Below, one piece after another: positions 24,804 through 32,803 of a DNA stretch of 33,334 nucleotides. Origin of the DNA: an uncultured Pelagibacteraceae bacterium (lineage in GTDB: Bacteria; Pseudomonadota; Alphaproteobacteria; Pelagibacterales; AG-422-B15); assembly GCA_902570675.1 (NCBI GenBank), contig CACFYZ010000012.1, positions 1 through 33,334 of the forward strand, given 5' to 3'. Position 1 is the stretch's first letter. Each line of letters opens with the position of its first letter. The notes under the pieces were generated by a model. That model saw nothing but the letters and a program-made list of their open reading frames with translations, had not been told where the DNA came from and ran no database searches. The position numbers and the translations under genes were made by a program.

Positions 24804-25158
24804 TTTTCTTTCTTAAATAACTTATTAGATAAATAGCTGATACACAACCAACTATATTTGCAAGGCCTTCCATTATTTCAAAATCACGAAAAGGGATAAA
24901 AAAATGTATGAACTCAATAAAAACACTAGTGATCAGAGCTAAGCTGATACCAAATACAAAATCATTGTTTTTATTGTTGGCCAATTGTGCCAAGGCGCCA
25001 AGTATAAAAAATGAGATAAAGTGTATTCCATTATCAGTAATTAAGTTTGCTACTTCTCTTACAGTAGAGTCAACAGGTACAGGTCGTACATATGAGTAAT
25101 AGAGATAAAATAAATAAAAAAAGAAGATTAGTCGCAGAGGATTTGCTAAAATGCTCAT
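24796..25158 (-). CDS. VanZ-like family membrane protein
   Basis: A 120-residue protein with four hydrophobic segments. The VanZ-like pattern is seen: a conserved D..HF/FF..LG segment (DNGIHFISFFILGALA), an SVFIEFIHFFIPFRDFE block (compare S.GIE..Q...PGR..) and LANIVGC. The family is widespread and of unclear function (VanZ itself gives low-level teicoplanin resistance). It is translationally linked to the downstream thioesterase and diverges from the SDR gene across 26 bases. Confidence 0.78.
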   Translation of the reverse strand: MSILANPLRLIFFFYLFYLYYSYVRPVPVDSTVREVANLITDNGIHFISFFILGALAQLANNKNNDFVFGISLALITSVFIEFIHFFIPFRDFEIMEGLANIVGCVSAIYLISYLRKKNE

Positions 25159-25184
25159 GAACGTACTATAAGTTTATATAGAAA

Positions 25185-25862
25185 ATGAGCAATATATTAA
25201 TCATTGGAGCTAATCGAGGTCTTGGGCTCGAGTTTGTAAAGCAATACAAAAATACAAACCATAACATCATTGCAACCACTCGAAATAAAGATAACTCAAA
25301 AGAGTTGAATAAAATTAATAATATCGATATCGCTGAACTTGACTTAACTTCTGATACAAGCGTGGATAATTTTGTAACAAGTATCGAGTCTCAAAAAATT
25401 GACATACTCATTCACAACGCAGGTATTTTTAGTGATGAGCAATTAAAAGAAGATCTTAATACAGATGCCTGGATGAATGAAATGAGAATTAATGCTGTGA
25501 TACCCATAATTCTTGCACGAAAATTAAAGAACAACTTAAAAATGGGGTCTGATAAGAAAGTGGTTTTTATATCCAGTCAAATGGGAAGCATTGATGACAA
25601 TTACTCTGGTAGATTTTATTTTTATCGCTCATCAAAATCAGCTCTTAATTCCGCGGCAAAAAGTTTATCAATAGATTGGAAAGAAGATGGTATATCTGTT
25701 CTTATTTTGCACCCAGGATGGGTAAAAACCGATATGGGTGGCACAAGTGCCAAATTAGAAATACCAGAAAGCATTACCCAGATGATCAATGTTATAAACG
25801 AACTAAATCTTGATAACTCTGGCTCATTTTTAAATTATGAAGGAAAAAAGCTCGAATGGTAA
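25185..25862 (+). CDS. Short-chain dehydrogenase/reductase
   Basis: Classical SDR of 225 residues. The cofactor motif GANRGLG is at residues 8-14, NAG at 78-80, catalytic Ser near 130-131, and the YxxxK pair is Y147 and K151 (YRSSK). HPGWVKTDMGG near 176-186 is the usual post-active-site segment of the C-factor-like group. TTRNK after strand 2 hints at NADP preference. The 3' end overlaps the PNPOx-like gene by 7 bases, and phnX follows, so the three may form one transcription unit. Substrate unknown. Confidence 0.88.
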   Translation: MSNILIIGANRGLGLEFVKQYKNTNHNIIATTRNKDNSKELNKINNIDIAELDLTSDTSVDNFVTSIESQKIDILIHNAGIFSDEQLKEDLNTDAWMNEMRINAVIPIILARKLKNNLKMGSDKKVVFISSQMGSIDDNYSGRFYFYRSSKSALNSAAKSLSIDWKEDGISVLILHPGWVKTDMGGTSAKLEIPESITQMINVINELNLDNSGSFLNYEGKKLEW

Positions 25863-26482
25863 AAGATCATACAAACGATAAACCTGATTTTTATAATGAT
25901 TTAGATAAGACCTATGAAAATATTTGGGATCAACTCATAATTGGTAGATCAAAGTCAAAATCTGAATTACATCAAGGTTATGTTTCAACATTTAATGACT
26001 CATTTCCATCGATTAGAACAATTGTCTTAAGGCATGTTGATAAGAAAAATAATACCATAAGTTTTCATACGGATATCCGATCCAGTAAAATTGATGAAAT
26101 CAAAAAAAATAATTCAGTAACCATGCTGTTTTACGATCATGGCAAAAAGATACAAATTAAAGTATCGGGAAAAGCTGAAATCAATCATAAAAACGATAAA
26201 GCAAAATTAGCCTGGGATAACTCAAGGTCATTTAGTAAAAAATGTTATGTTGTTGAAAAGGCGCCTGGAACCCCTTCTGATGAACCAACATCAGGATACC
26301 TGCCAGAGCATGAAAATGAACTACCGGACGATGATCTTTTACAAAACGGTTACAACAACTTCACTTTGGTAGAAATTCAAATTCACTCGATTGAGTGGCT
26401 TTATTTGCATCGTCAAGGTCATCGCCGAGCATTGTTTACATCCACAAATGGCAGTTTAAACAAGGAATGGCTAACGCCATAA
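25856..26482 (+). CDS. Pyridoxamine 5'-phosphate oxidase-like flavoprotein
   Basis: FMN-binding split-barrel protein of 208 residues, close to the Alr4036/HugZ-like PNPOx group. Seen are RTIVLRHVD (about 52-60), SFHTDIRSSK (about 68-77) and KIQIKVSGKAEI (about 101-112), which form the flavin-binding barrel, and a C-terminal SIEWLYLHRQGHRRALF block that replaces the RL.DR..Y segment of true PdxH. It probably binds FMN; whether it oxidises pyridoxamine phosphate is uncertain. It is coupled to the SDR gene by overlap and lies 36 bases upstream of phnX. Confidence 0.8.
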   Translation: MVKDHTNDKPDFYNDLDKTYENIWDQLIIGRSKSKSELHQGYVSTFNDSFPSIRTIVLRHVDKKNNTISFHTDIRSSKIDEIKKNNSVTMLFYDHGKKIQIKVSGKAEINHKNDKAKLAWDNSRSFSKKCYVVEKAPGTPSDEPTSGYLPEHENELPDDDLLQNGYNNFTLVEIQIHSIEWLYLHRQGHRRALFTSTNGSLNKEWLTP

Positions 26483-26518
26483 TAGTGTCTAAATAAAGCA
26501 AGAAAAGGTTAAATAGTT

Positions 26519-27355
26519 TTGAAATATTTGTCAGAAAATAGATATAAAGGAGAGATAAAAGGTTTGGTATTAGACTGGAGTGGAACTACTGCTGACGCAT
26601 ACGTGATTGCTCCAACTATAGTGTTTGTTGAGGTTTTTAAGAAACAAAAGGTTGTAATCTCCATGGAAGAGGCAAGAGAACCCATGGGTTTACGAAAAGA
26701 TTTACATATAAAAGCACTCACAGAGAACGCTGAAATAAGAAAGCGCTGGAACATAGTACATGGTAAAGACCCACAAATGTCTGATGTTGAAAATATGTAC
26801 GCAGATTTTGTTCCACTGCAGCTTAAATGCTTAAAACAATACTCAAAATTATTACCCGGAACAGCAGAAGTAATTAAACGGGTTCAAAATAGCGGTATAA
26901 AAGTTGGTTGCACAACTGGTTTTGTGCGGTCAATGGTTAATATTTTAGAGGAAGAATCAGCAAAACAGGGATATGTCCCTGATGCGTCAGTTGCAGGTGA
27001 TGATGTTAAAAATGGCGTTCGGCCCCTTCCCCACATGTTATATAAAAATTTAGATACAATGAATATAGAATCCATTCAATCAGTTATAAAAGTTGATGAT
27101 ACTGTTTCAGGAATTGGAGAAGCAATTAATGCTGGTTGTTGGGGTGTTGGTGTAACGCGATATTCGAATTATATGAATATAAATTCCTTAGAAGAAGCTG
27201 ATGAACTGAGAAAAGAAGAAATTGATATGAAACAAGGATATGCAAAAGATCTGCTTTATAAAGCAGGTGCGCATTACGTAATAGAAACTATTGCAGATAT
27301 CGAGGCCGTTATTGATGATATTAACAAAAGGCTTTCACGTGGTGAAGGGCCTTAA
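26519..27355 (+). CDS. phnX: Phosphonoacetaldehyde hydrolase (phosphonatase)
   Basis: HAD-superfamily C-P hydrolase that converts phosphonoacetaldehyde to acetaldehyde and phosphate. The nucleophile is D19 (LVLDWSGTTAD) and the Schiff-base lysine is K60 (MGLRKDLH). They are 41 residues apart, the same gap as D12 and K53 of the Bacillus cereus enzyme; H63 is also kept. Later motifs are TTGF (about 140), DDVKNGVRP (about 161) and KVDDTVSGIGEA (about 190). The length of 278 is normal. The start is TTG 26519 with AAAAGG 10 bases upstream. A stronger AAAGGAG lies before an in-frame TTG at 26564, but that start would remove the first beta-strand. PhnW, which usually supplies the substrate, is not in the window. 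Confidence 0.9.
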   Translation: MKYLSENRYKGEIKGLVLDWSGTTADAYVIAPTIVFVEVFKKQKVVISMEEAREPMGLRKDLHIKALTENAEIRKRWNIVHGKDPQMSDVENMYADFVPLQLKCLKQYSKLLPGTAEVIKRVQNSGIKVGCTTGFVRSMVNILEEESAKQGYVPDASVAGDDVKNGVRPLPHMLYKNLDTMNIESIQSVIKVDDTVSGIGEAINAGCWGVGVTRYSNYMNINSLEEADELRKEEIDMKQGYAKDLLYKAGAHYVIETIADIEAVIDDINKRLSRGEGP

Positions 27356-27867
27356 AAGTTGATTATAAATTTTTCTTGTTCCTCTGTTTCAATTGTACCT
27401 GGCCGGCAATTCCTTACATGATTTATGCATTGCTTTGAATCTAGTCCTAGTGCCTTTAAAATGAGTGAAGCAAACATTCCAGATCTACCTAATCCAGCAT
27501 AACAATGCAGGTAAACATTTTTATTGAGTTCTAACTGAGTAACACAATCTCTGATAATTTGACTATATTCATTTTTTTTAATCTGAGCTGGAATACCATA
27601 GTTTTTTATGGGCATGCTGTAGGCCCTAACATTCTTCTCCTCTAGATCTTTATGGAACTGATTAATTTCAAAATTTCTAATTTCATTAAGTTCTATCAAT
27701 GAAACAACGAGTGATATATTTAAGTCGATGATAATGGTTAAATCTTTTTTATAAGTAAATTTATCAAATCTAGAATTACTGATACCTGGACAACTGGATA
27801 TAACCAAATTACCAAGATTTTTTTTTGCTTTAACAATTTTCGAAAGCTTTATTTTAGTAAAGTTCAA
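27352..27867 (-). CDS. Dual-specificity-phosphatase-like protein in the phosphonate locus
   Basis: A 171-residue cysteine-phosphatase domain. The P-loop is HC(YAGLG)RS with C122 and R128, followed by ALGL..KQ...HVRNCRPGTIETEEQ, a typical DSP/KAP-like tail. The usual general-acid loop (PI.D...P) reads PIKNYGIP, so Asn89 stands where the Asp is expected, 33 residues before the Cys. That would weaken classical phosphatase chemistry or mark a different substrate. The start overlaps the PhnZ-like gene by 4 bases (ATGA), and its stop overlaps that of phnX by 4. Context suggests a role in phosphonate or phosphoester handling rather than protein dephosphorylation; this is inference. Confidence 0.8.
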   Translation of the reverse strand: MNFTKIKLSKIVKAKKNLGNLVISSCPGISNSRFDKFTYKKDLTIIIDLNISLVVSLIELNEIRNFEINQFHKDLEEKNVRAYSMPIKNYGIPAQIKKNEYSQIIRDCVTQLELNKNVYLHCYAGLGRSGMFASLILKALGLDSKQCINHVRNCRPGTIETEEQEKFIINF

Positions 27868-28463
27868 ATATAGGACTTTGTAATAAAAGGATGAAAGAAT
27901 GAAATAGCTTCAGTTTTCTTTCCCCTAATTTTTGCATTGTCATCATACTTTCGAAGTCTTACTGCATCTTCAAAATATTTATGACTTTCCAGTTTTCGAA
28001 TAGCATCTTTGTTTAAATATCCGCCTTGAAGTTTAAAACTTCTTTTGGAGCCATCTGAAAGACCGTCATAATAATCTGATTGAACGGAACATAGATATCT
28101 CTTTGCAATAACGTGCATTTTAATTGGGTAAGTAACTTCTTCAGGGAAATACTTGGATAAAAAAGATGCAGCAACGTTTTCATGATACTTGTCATTGTTT
28201 AAAAAATCATGGCTATTTACATCTTCGCCAGTCAACATATGCCCTAAATCGTGAAATAATGAAGCAGTAATAAATTTATCACTTTCATTATTTTCTTTAG
28301 CTAAGGTTGCGCACTGAAGAGCATGTTGTAATTGAGTAATCTCTTCGTCATAAAAACTGCACGAACCTCTTTGATCAATAATTTCACATAAAACATTGGT
28401 ACGCTCAATAATTGAAGCTGAATTTAATTTATTTTCTAGAGATTGGATTTTATCTAATTGCAT
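27864..28463 (-). CDS. phnZ: PhnZ-like HD-domain oxygenase (phosphonate locus)
   Basis: HD-domain protein of 199 residues related to PhnZ, the mixed-valence di-iron oxygenase that cleaves (R)-2-amino-1-hydroxyethylphosphonate to glycine and phosphate. Metal-ligand-like residues appear in the same order and nearly the same spacing as in PhnZ: Y38, H48, H71-D72 (FHDLGH, with H75), H94, H117 and D174/D175. HVIAKRYLC (117-125), the Tyr-Tyr-x-Gly-Leu-Ser run (131-136) and LQGG (145-148) are group markers. The substrate-forming partner PhnY is not in the window. It might instead act on another phosphonate. It is cotranscribed with the phosphatase-like gene and diverges from phnC. Confidence 0.82.
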   Translation of the reverse strand: MQLDKIQSLENKLNSASIIERTNVLCEIIDQRGSCSFYDEEITQLQHALQCATLAKENNESDKFITASLFHDLGHMLTGEDVNSHDFLNNDKYHENVAASFLSKYFPEEVTYPIKMHVIAKRYLCSVQSDYYDGLSDGSKRSFKLQGGYLNKDAIRKLESHKYFEDAVRLRKYDDNAKIRGKKTEAISFFHPFITKSYI

Positions 28464-28509
28464 GATTTAAATGATTAATTATATTTTTTTTAATGTCAAT
28501 AATTTGAGC

Positions 28510-28558
28510 AGTAACATTAGTGTAATAAATTGCAAAATATCTGTAATAAAAATGCAAC
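28510..28558. promoter_or_regulatory. Candidate Pho-box array between phnZ and phnC
   Basis: Five 7-base units follow each other at 10-11 base steps: AGTAACA (28510), GTGTAAT (28520), TTGCAAA (28530), CTGTAAT (28541) and ATGCAAC (28552). Two longer copies, TGTAATAAATTGCAA and TGTAATAAAAATGCAA, are 21 bases apart. PhoB sites are 7-base direct repeats with 4-base spacers (CTGTCAT-like), so the geometry fits although the bases are AT-shifted. A TTTAAT hexamer (28564-28569) lies just downstream on the phnC side. It may control both divergent units. Confidence 0.45.
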
Positions 28559-28597
28559 TTTGATTTAATTTTTTTGTATTACTTTTCATTAATACTA

Positions 28598-29401
28598 ATG
28601 ATCAAAGTAGAGAAATTAAATAAGTATTTTGGTGACAACCGTGCAGTAAACGATGTCACATTTGAAATTAATAAACCTGAAATGATTGGTATCATTGGCA
28701 GATCTGGTGCTGGAAAGTCAACATTACTGAGAATAATGAATCGTCTAACCGACGCAACTAGTGGATCTATTTTTATTGAAGGCAGAAATATACTTTCATT
28801 AACAAAGAAAGACAAACGAGCATGGCAAAAAGATTGTGCCATGATATTTCAGCAATTCAATCTTGTGCCCCGTTTAGATGTTTTAACAAATGTAATTCTT
28901 GGAAGATCAAATATTCAAGGTACTTTACGATCAAGCTTAAAACTTTTCACTAAAGATGAACGCGTTGATGCATTGATGGCTCTGGATAAATTGGGAATGG
29001 CTGAAACCGCGCTGCAAAGAGCAGAGACTTTATCTGGTGGACAGCAACAAAGGGTTGCAATTTGTAGAGCTATGATGCAACAACCAAAAATGATTTTAGC
29101 CGACGAGCCTATTGCATCGCTAGACCCTCTTAATGCCCGACTTGTAATGGAATCACTTAGAAATATTCATAGAGAAAAGCAGATTACTGTTCTTGCAAAT
29201 CTTCATACTCTTGATACCGCTAAAAATTATTGTGACAGAATCATTGGCATGAGACTTGGGGAAATTGTTTTTGATGATGTACCTTCAAATTTAAAAGATG
29301 ATGTTGCTAGAGAAATTTATGGCGCTGAAGCTGAAGAAGCATTTGAACCAACAGTTACTTCAACTTCACTTGGCGACGAACAGTTTGCAGAGGCAGGATA
29401 A
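28598..29401 (+). CDS. phnC: Phosphonate ABC transporter ATP-binding protein
   Basis: Cytoplasmic ATPase of the phosphonate importer. Walker A is GRSGAGKST (about 34-42), Q-loop FQQFN, ABC signature [10 protein letters not shown] (about 145-154), Walker B MILADEP and the H-loop near NLHT. The length of 267 residues matches PhnC. I take ATG 28598 as start. A frame opens 8 codons earlier at TTG 28574, but that would add hydrophobic residues not usual in the family. The C-terminal tail ([20 protein letters not shown]) is an acidic extension. First gene of phnC-phnD-phnE1-phnE2. Confidence 0.95.
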   Translation: MIKVEKLNKYFGDNRAVNDVTFEINKPEMIGIIGRSGAGKSTLLRIMNRLTDATSGSIFIEGRNILSLTKKDKRAWQKDCAMIFQQFNLVPRLDVLTNVILGRSNIQGTLRSSLKLFTKDERVDALMALDKLGMAETALQRAETLSGGQQQRVAICRAMMQQPKMILADEPIASLDPLNARLVMESLRNIHREKQITVLANLHTLDTAKNYCDRIIGMRLGEIVFDDVPSNLKDDVAREIYGAEAEEAFEPTVTSTSLGDEQFAEAG

Positions 29402-29453
29402 TGTTAGCCTTTTCAAAAAAAAACTTAACAACTAACAAGGAGATATACTAAAA

Positions 29454-30413
29454 ATGATTAAAAATTTAGTAAGGTCTATTATTGCTTGTTCATTCCTTTT
29501 TGTGTCTGCAAATGCATACGCATGGGATGTATCTGGCTATAAAGGGCCAACAATGGACTTGAGTAAATATCAACCTGAAATGAGACTTGGATTTTTAGGC
29601 GATGAATCAGCTCAAGACATTATTAAGAATAATGCATGTCTAAAGGAATATGCGGAAGTTGCATATGGAGTACCAGCTAAAATTTATACTTTTAAAGATT
29701 ATGCAGGAACAATGGAGTCAATGCTTGGTGGCAGCTTAGACTATGCTTGGTTTGGCTCATCAGGATATGCGGGTATATATCTAGAAGATCCTACCGCTAC
29801 TGTACCAATTTTAACCAGAATGCAGCCAACAGGAGATATGGGCTATTATTCAGTCATGGTTACAAGATCAGACTCGGGTATCAATTCACTTGATGATTTA
29901 AAAGGTAAATCTTTTGGATGGGCTGATCCTAATTCAACATCTGGTTATCTAATACCATCAATCGAATTAAAAGCTGCAGGAATGGATCCAGACTCATACT
30001 TTGGCTCTACACAATTTTCAGGTGGTCATGAAAATAACGTTTTGGCAGTTCTTAATGGTGATATCGATGCAGGTGTGACATGGGTATCTGGAGTTGGTGA
30101 ATGGAGCGAAGGTTACTCTTCTGGAAATCTGAGAAAAATGGTTGATAAAGGACTATTAAATATGGATGACATCAAACAGATTTGGTCATCTGCTTTGATA
30201 CCAAATGGACCGATTGTAATGCCAACTAATATGCCTGTGAGAGCGCATCAGGTCATGGTAGGCATGAAGCAGTGGATCCATGAAAATGACCCACAATGCA
30301 GCGAGAATGTTGCAAATGGAGTTGTTAAAGCTTGGGTGCCAGTCGACCATAGTTTCTATGAAACTATTGTAGCTGCTCGTAAAGCTAAAATTGAAGCTAA
30401 AAAAGCCGAATAA
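29454..30413 (+). CDS. phnD: Phosphonate-binding periplasmic protein
   Basis: Solute-binding protein that delivers phosphonates (in E. coli PhnD mainly 2-aminoethylphosphonate) to the PhnC/PhnE importer. A signal peptide spans residues 1-23 (cleavage after ANAYA). The mature part has the PhnD/PBP-like layout: FLGDESAQD, then YAGTMESMLGG..DYAWFGSSGY (about 83-107), then DDLKGKSFGWADPNSTSGYLIP (about 146-167) with the SGY phosphonate-contact motif, then NGDIDAGVTW. The length of 319 residues is normal. A clear AAGGAG lies 11 bases upstream. A large stem-loop follows the gene and may raise its message level over the permeases. Confidence 0.95.
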   Translation: MIKNLVRSIIACSFLFVSANAYAWDVSGYKGPTMDLSKYQPEMRLGFLGDESAQDIIKNNACLKEYAEVAYGVPAKIYTFKDYAGTMESMLGGSLDYAWFGSSGYAGIYLEDPTATVPILTRMQPTGDMGYYSVMVTRSDSGINSLDDLKGKSFGWADPNSTSGYLIPSIELKAAGMDPDSYFGSTQFSGGHENNVLAVLNGDIDAGVTWVSGVGEWSEGYSSGNLRKMVDKGLLNMDDIKQIWSSALIPNGPIVMPTNMPVRAHQVMVGMKQWIHENDPQCSENVANGVVKAWVPVDHSFYETIVAARKAKIEAKKAE

Positions 30414-30430
30414 ATTTCGGTAGTTGTTTG

Positions 30431-30470
30431 CTAACTTAAGAGGATGGCATGGCCCCATCCTCTTAGTTAG
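30431..30470 (+). terminator. Long intra-operon stem-loop after phnD (likely attenuator or mRNA stabiliser)
   Basis: CTAACT (30431-30436) pairs with AGTTAG (30465-30470), and AAGAGGATGG (30438-30447) pairs with CCATCCTCTT (30455-30464). Together they give 16 bp with a single bulged T and a 7-base loop. Only a mixed T-rich stretch follows, so it is not a classic terminator. Such hairpins after binding-protein genes often protect the upstream mRNA and reduce read-through. Confidence 0.65.
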
Positions 30471-30490
30471 TTGTTTATTTGGAGGAAACA

Positions 30491-31345
30491 GTGCAATCAT
30501 CATTGCCAGAAAATTTAATTAAAATTGAAAATAATTTAAAATCTCTTACAAGAACAAGATCAATTTATTCTTTTCTCTCAATTGCGGCATTGATAGCAGT
30601 TATTTATTCGGGTTTAATTGTAGCAGAAACAGGAAATGCGACTAGCATCTGGGTTGGATTACCTAAATTTTTCGATTACCCAGTTGATCTATTTGTTGGG
30701 TCATGGGAATACGGCTATAGATGGAATTTATTGTTACTTGAATACCTTCCAGATTTAATAAGCACTATTAATATGGCTCTATTTTCAACAGCAATGGGTA
30801 CGTTGCTAGCTTTTTTTTTAAGTATTTTTTCAAGTCGTAATCTAATCAAAAGTAAAACTACTGTATTAATATTTCGACGCATCATGGATATATGCAGATC
30901 GTTTCCAGAATTAGTTATTGCGCTTGTTTTGTTGTATCTACTGGGAAAGTCAGCACTGCCTGCTGTAATTGCCATCATAATTCATACCGCAGGAGCTCTT
31001 GGCAAATTGTTTTCAGAAGCTATTGAGAATGTCGACAAAAATCCAATTGAAGGTCTTGAGTCCTGTGGAGCTTCATGGTTTACCAGAATAAGATTTGGTG
31101 TGGTAACTCAGGCACTCCCTCTATTTCTAACTTACACAATTTTAAGATTTGAGATTAATATAAGGGCTTCAACTATTTTGGGATTTGTTGGCGCTGGAGG
31201 TATCGGTGAGCAACTTTACACTAATATACAGTGGAAATATGAAGCTGACACTATTGCAATAATGTTTTTACTTGTGTCTACGATCATTGCATTGGATTAC
31301 TTATCAAGTTATTGGCGAAAATCATTAATAGGATTGAAATCATGA
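30491..31345 (+). CDS. phnE: Phosphonate ABC transporter permease PhnE (first)
   Basis: Inner-membrane permease of the phosphonate importer. It has an N-terminal helix (about 25-45), then five or so further helices, and the EAA loop as SEAIENVDKNPIEGLESCGAS near residues 177-197, which docks on PhnC. STILGFVGAGGIG near 233-245 is a PhnE hallmark. I place the start at GTG 30491 because GGAGG (30481-30485) lies 5 bases before it; the frame is open back to TTG 30479. The length of 284 residues is normal. The stop overlaps the start of the next permease (ATGA). Confidence 0.93.
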   Translation: MQSSLPENLIKIENNLKSLTRTRSIYSFLSIAALIAVIYSGLIVAETGNATSIWVGLPKFFDYPVDLFVGSWEYGYRWNLLLLEYLPDLISTINMALFSTAMGTLLAFFLSIFSSRNLIKSKTTVLIFRRIMDICRSFPELVIALVLLYLLGKSALPAVIAIIIHTAGALGKLFSEAIENVDKNPIEGLESCGASWFTRIRFGVVTQALPLFLTYTILRFEINIRASTILGFVGAGGIGEQLYTNIQWKYEADTIAIMFLLVSTIIALDYLSSYWRKSLIGLKS

Positions 31346-32751
31346 ACAGGTCTGAAATTATTAAAAATTATTCAGATATAGTAGTTACTAAATTTTCATC
31401 TAAAATGTGGTCAACTTTTTTAGTGCTCGGGATTATAGTGTATTTAATCATAGCAATTTTAAGCCTCGACATATTGCAGATTCATAAAAAATGGAGTCCT
31501 GAAAGAGCTTCATTGTTTGCCCTCGACACATATGCACACAAAGACCATGTCACAATGAAATGGAGTGAACCAGATGATATAATTATATCCTTTGAAGGAA
31601 GCAGGTGGTCTCAGTATGTTGGCCCCTATCAAAAAAGTGACGGTCTTCCAGAAAGGTATCCTGAATGGACTTCCATAGGTCCAGAGGGTGAAACAAAAAT
31701 AAGTTTTAAAAATGGAGGGTTTGCAAATCTATACGATGATAAAGTTACAATAGAAAACTGGCCAGACACGAAAGAAACACTTGTTTTTCGTCTTGATGCA
31801 CAAGGTAAGCCTTACGTTGAAAATGTAGATAATCTCCCAAAATGGATAAGGGTAACGGAAAATAAAATAGAGGTTAGACCATCTCTTTACGAAAGAGTTC
31901 AAGTTTATTCAAAAAAAGTTGAAGTACATAGGTACAATCTTGGTTGGAACTATTTCTGGTTTGACTTTGACAGTCCTTTAGAACCATATGGAATTTGGAA
32001 TGCTATTTCACTTTCATTCTCAGGCGATAGAGTTGACCCCAATATTTCAAATTTTTCGCTTCTAATTCAAGAATTTCTAAATAATGATATGTGGCATCAT
32101 GGACAAATATTGTGGGCTTTATTAGAGACAATTTTTATGGCTCTATTGGGCACCCTACTAGCAGCTCTTCTGGGTTTTCCTCTGGCATTTTTTGCAGCTT
32201 ACAATGTAACGCCTTTTAAATTTGTTCGAACGATATTAAGACGGTTATTTGATACATTAAGAGGCATCGATTTTTTGATTTGGAGCTTAATTTTTTTAAG
32301 AGCCTTCGGACCAGGACCATTTACTGGAATATTTGCTATTGCAATCACAGATACAGGAACTCTTGGAAAATTAATGTCTGAAGCAATAGAAAACACTGAA
32401 GAAAAGCAACAAGAAGGTGTAGAGTCTACGGGAGCGAATAAAACTCTTCAACACAGATTTGGAATTATACCTCAAATACTTCCTATTTTTATTTCCCAAA
32501 CTCTTTACTACTTAGAATCAAACACGAGAGGAGCTGTTATTATAGGTGCCATGGGCGCAGGCGGCATAGGTTTACAATTACTTGGAGCAATAAATACGGG
32601 TACCAGTTGGGAAAATGTTATGTATATGTCATTATTGATTTTAGGAGTTGTTATTTTCATGGATACAATGTCCGCAAAAGTAAGAAGAGCTTTGATTGGT
32701 GATGAAACGCTAGGAGCAGAATTACAATTGGCAAAAATGGCAAAAAAATAA
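31342..32751 (+). CDS. Phosphonate ABC transporter permease PhnE2 with large periplasmic insert
   Basis: Second permease, 469 residues against about 270-290 for ordinary PhnE. The first hydrophobic helix (about residues 23-45) is followed by a polar stretch of about 200 residues (about 46-245, rich in Trp, Glu and Lys), which would lie in the periplasm. The permease core then begins near ILWALLETIFMALLGTLLAALLG. The EAA loop SEAIENTEEKQQEGVESTGA and GAVIIGAMGAGGIG are present. The start is ATG 31342, overlapping the stop of phnE1 (ATGA). The insert has no recognised domain; it may contact PhnD or bind ligand. A long PhnE2 has been seen in other alphaproteobacterial loci by memory, but this is not checked. 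Confidence 0.9.
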   Translation: MNRSEIIKNYSDIVVTKFSSKMWSTFLVLGIIVYLIIAILSLDILQIHKKWSPERASLFALDTYAHKDHVTMKWSEPDDIIISFEGSRWSQYVGPYQKSDGLPERYPEWTSIGPEGETKISFKNGGFANLYDDKVTIENWPDTKETLVFRLDAQGKPYVENVDNLPKWIRVTENKIEVRPSLYERVQVYSKKVEVHRYNLGWNYFWFDFDSPLEPYGIWNAISLSFSGDRVDPNISNFSLLIQEFLNNDMWHHGQILWALLETIFMALLGTLLAALLGFPLAFFAAYNVTPFKFVRTILRRLFDTLRGIDFLIWSLIFLRAFGPGPFTGIFAIAITDTGTLGKLMSEAIENTEEKQQEGVESTGANKTLQHRFGIIPQILPIFISQTLYYLESNTRGAVIIGAMGAGGIGLQLLGAINTGTSWENVMYMSLLILGVVIFMDTMSAKVRRALIGDETLGAELQLAKMAKK

Positions 32752-32803
32752 TTTTTTTTTGAGATCTTAATATTTTTTTAACAATCTATTTGTATCATTA
32801 ATT

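Noticed and set aside
28574..28597. TTG start extending PhnC by 8 residues
   Set aside because: The extra residues are not typical of PhnC, and ATG 28598 leads directly into the conserved beta-strand.
32752..32803. A/T-run pair after phnE2 as a terminator
   Set aside because: The complementary A and T runs are only an AT-rich stretch with no G/C-containing stem.
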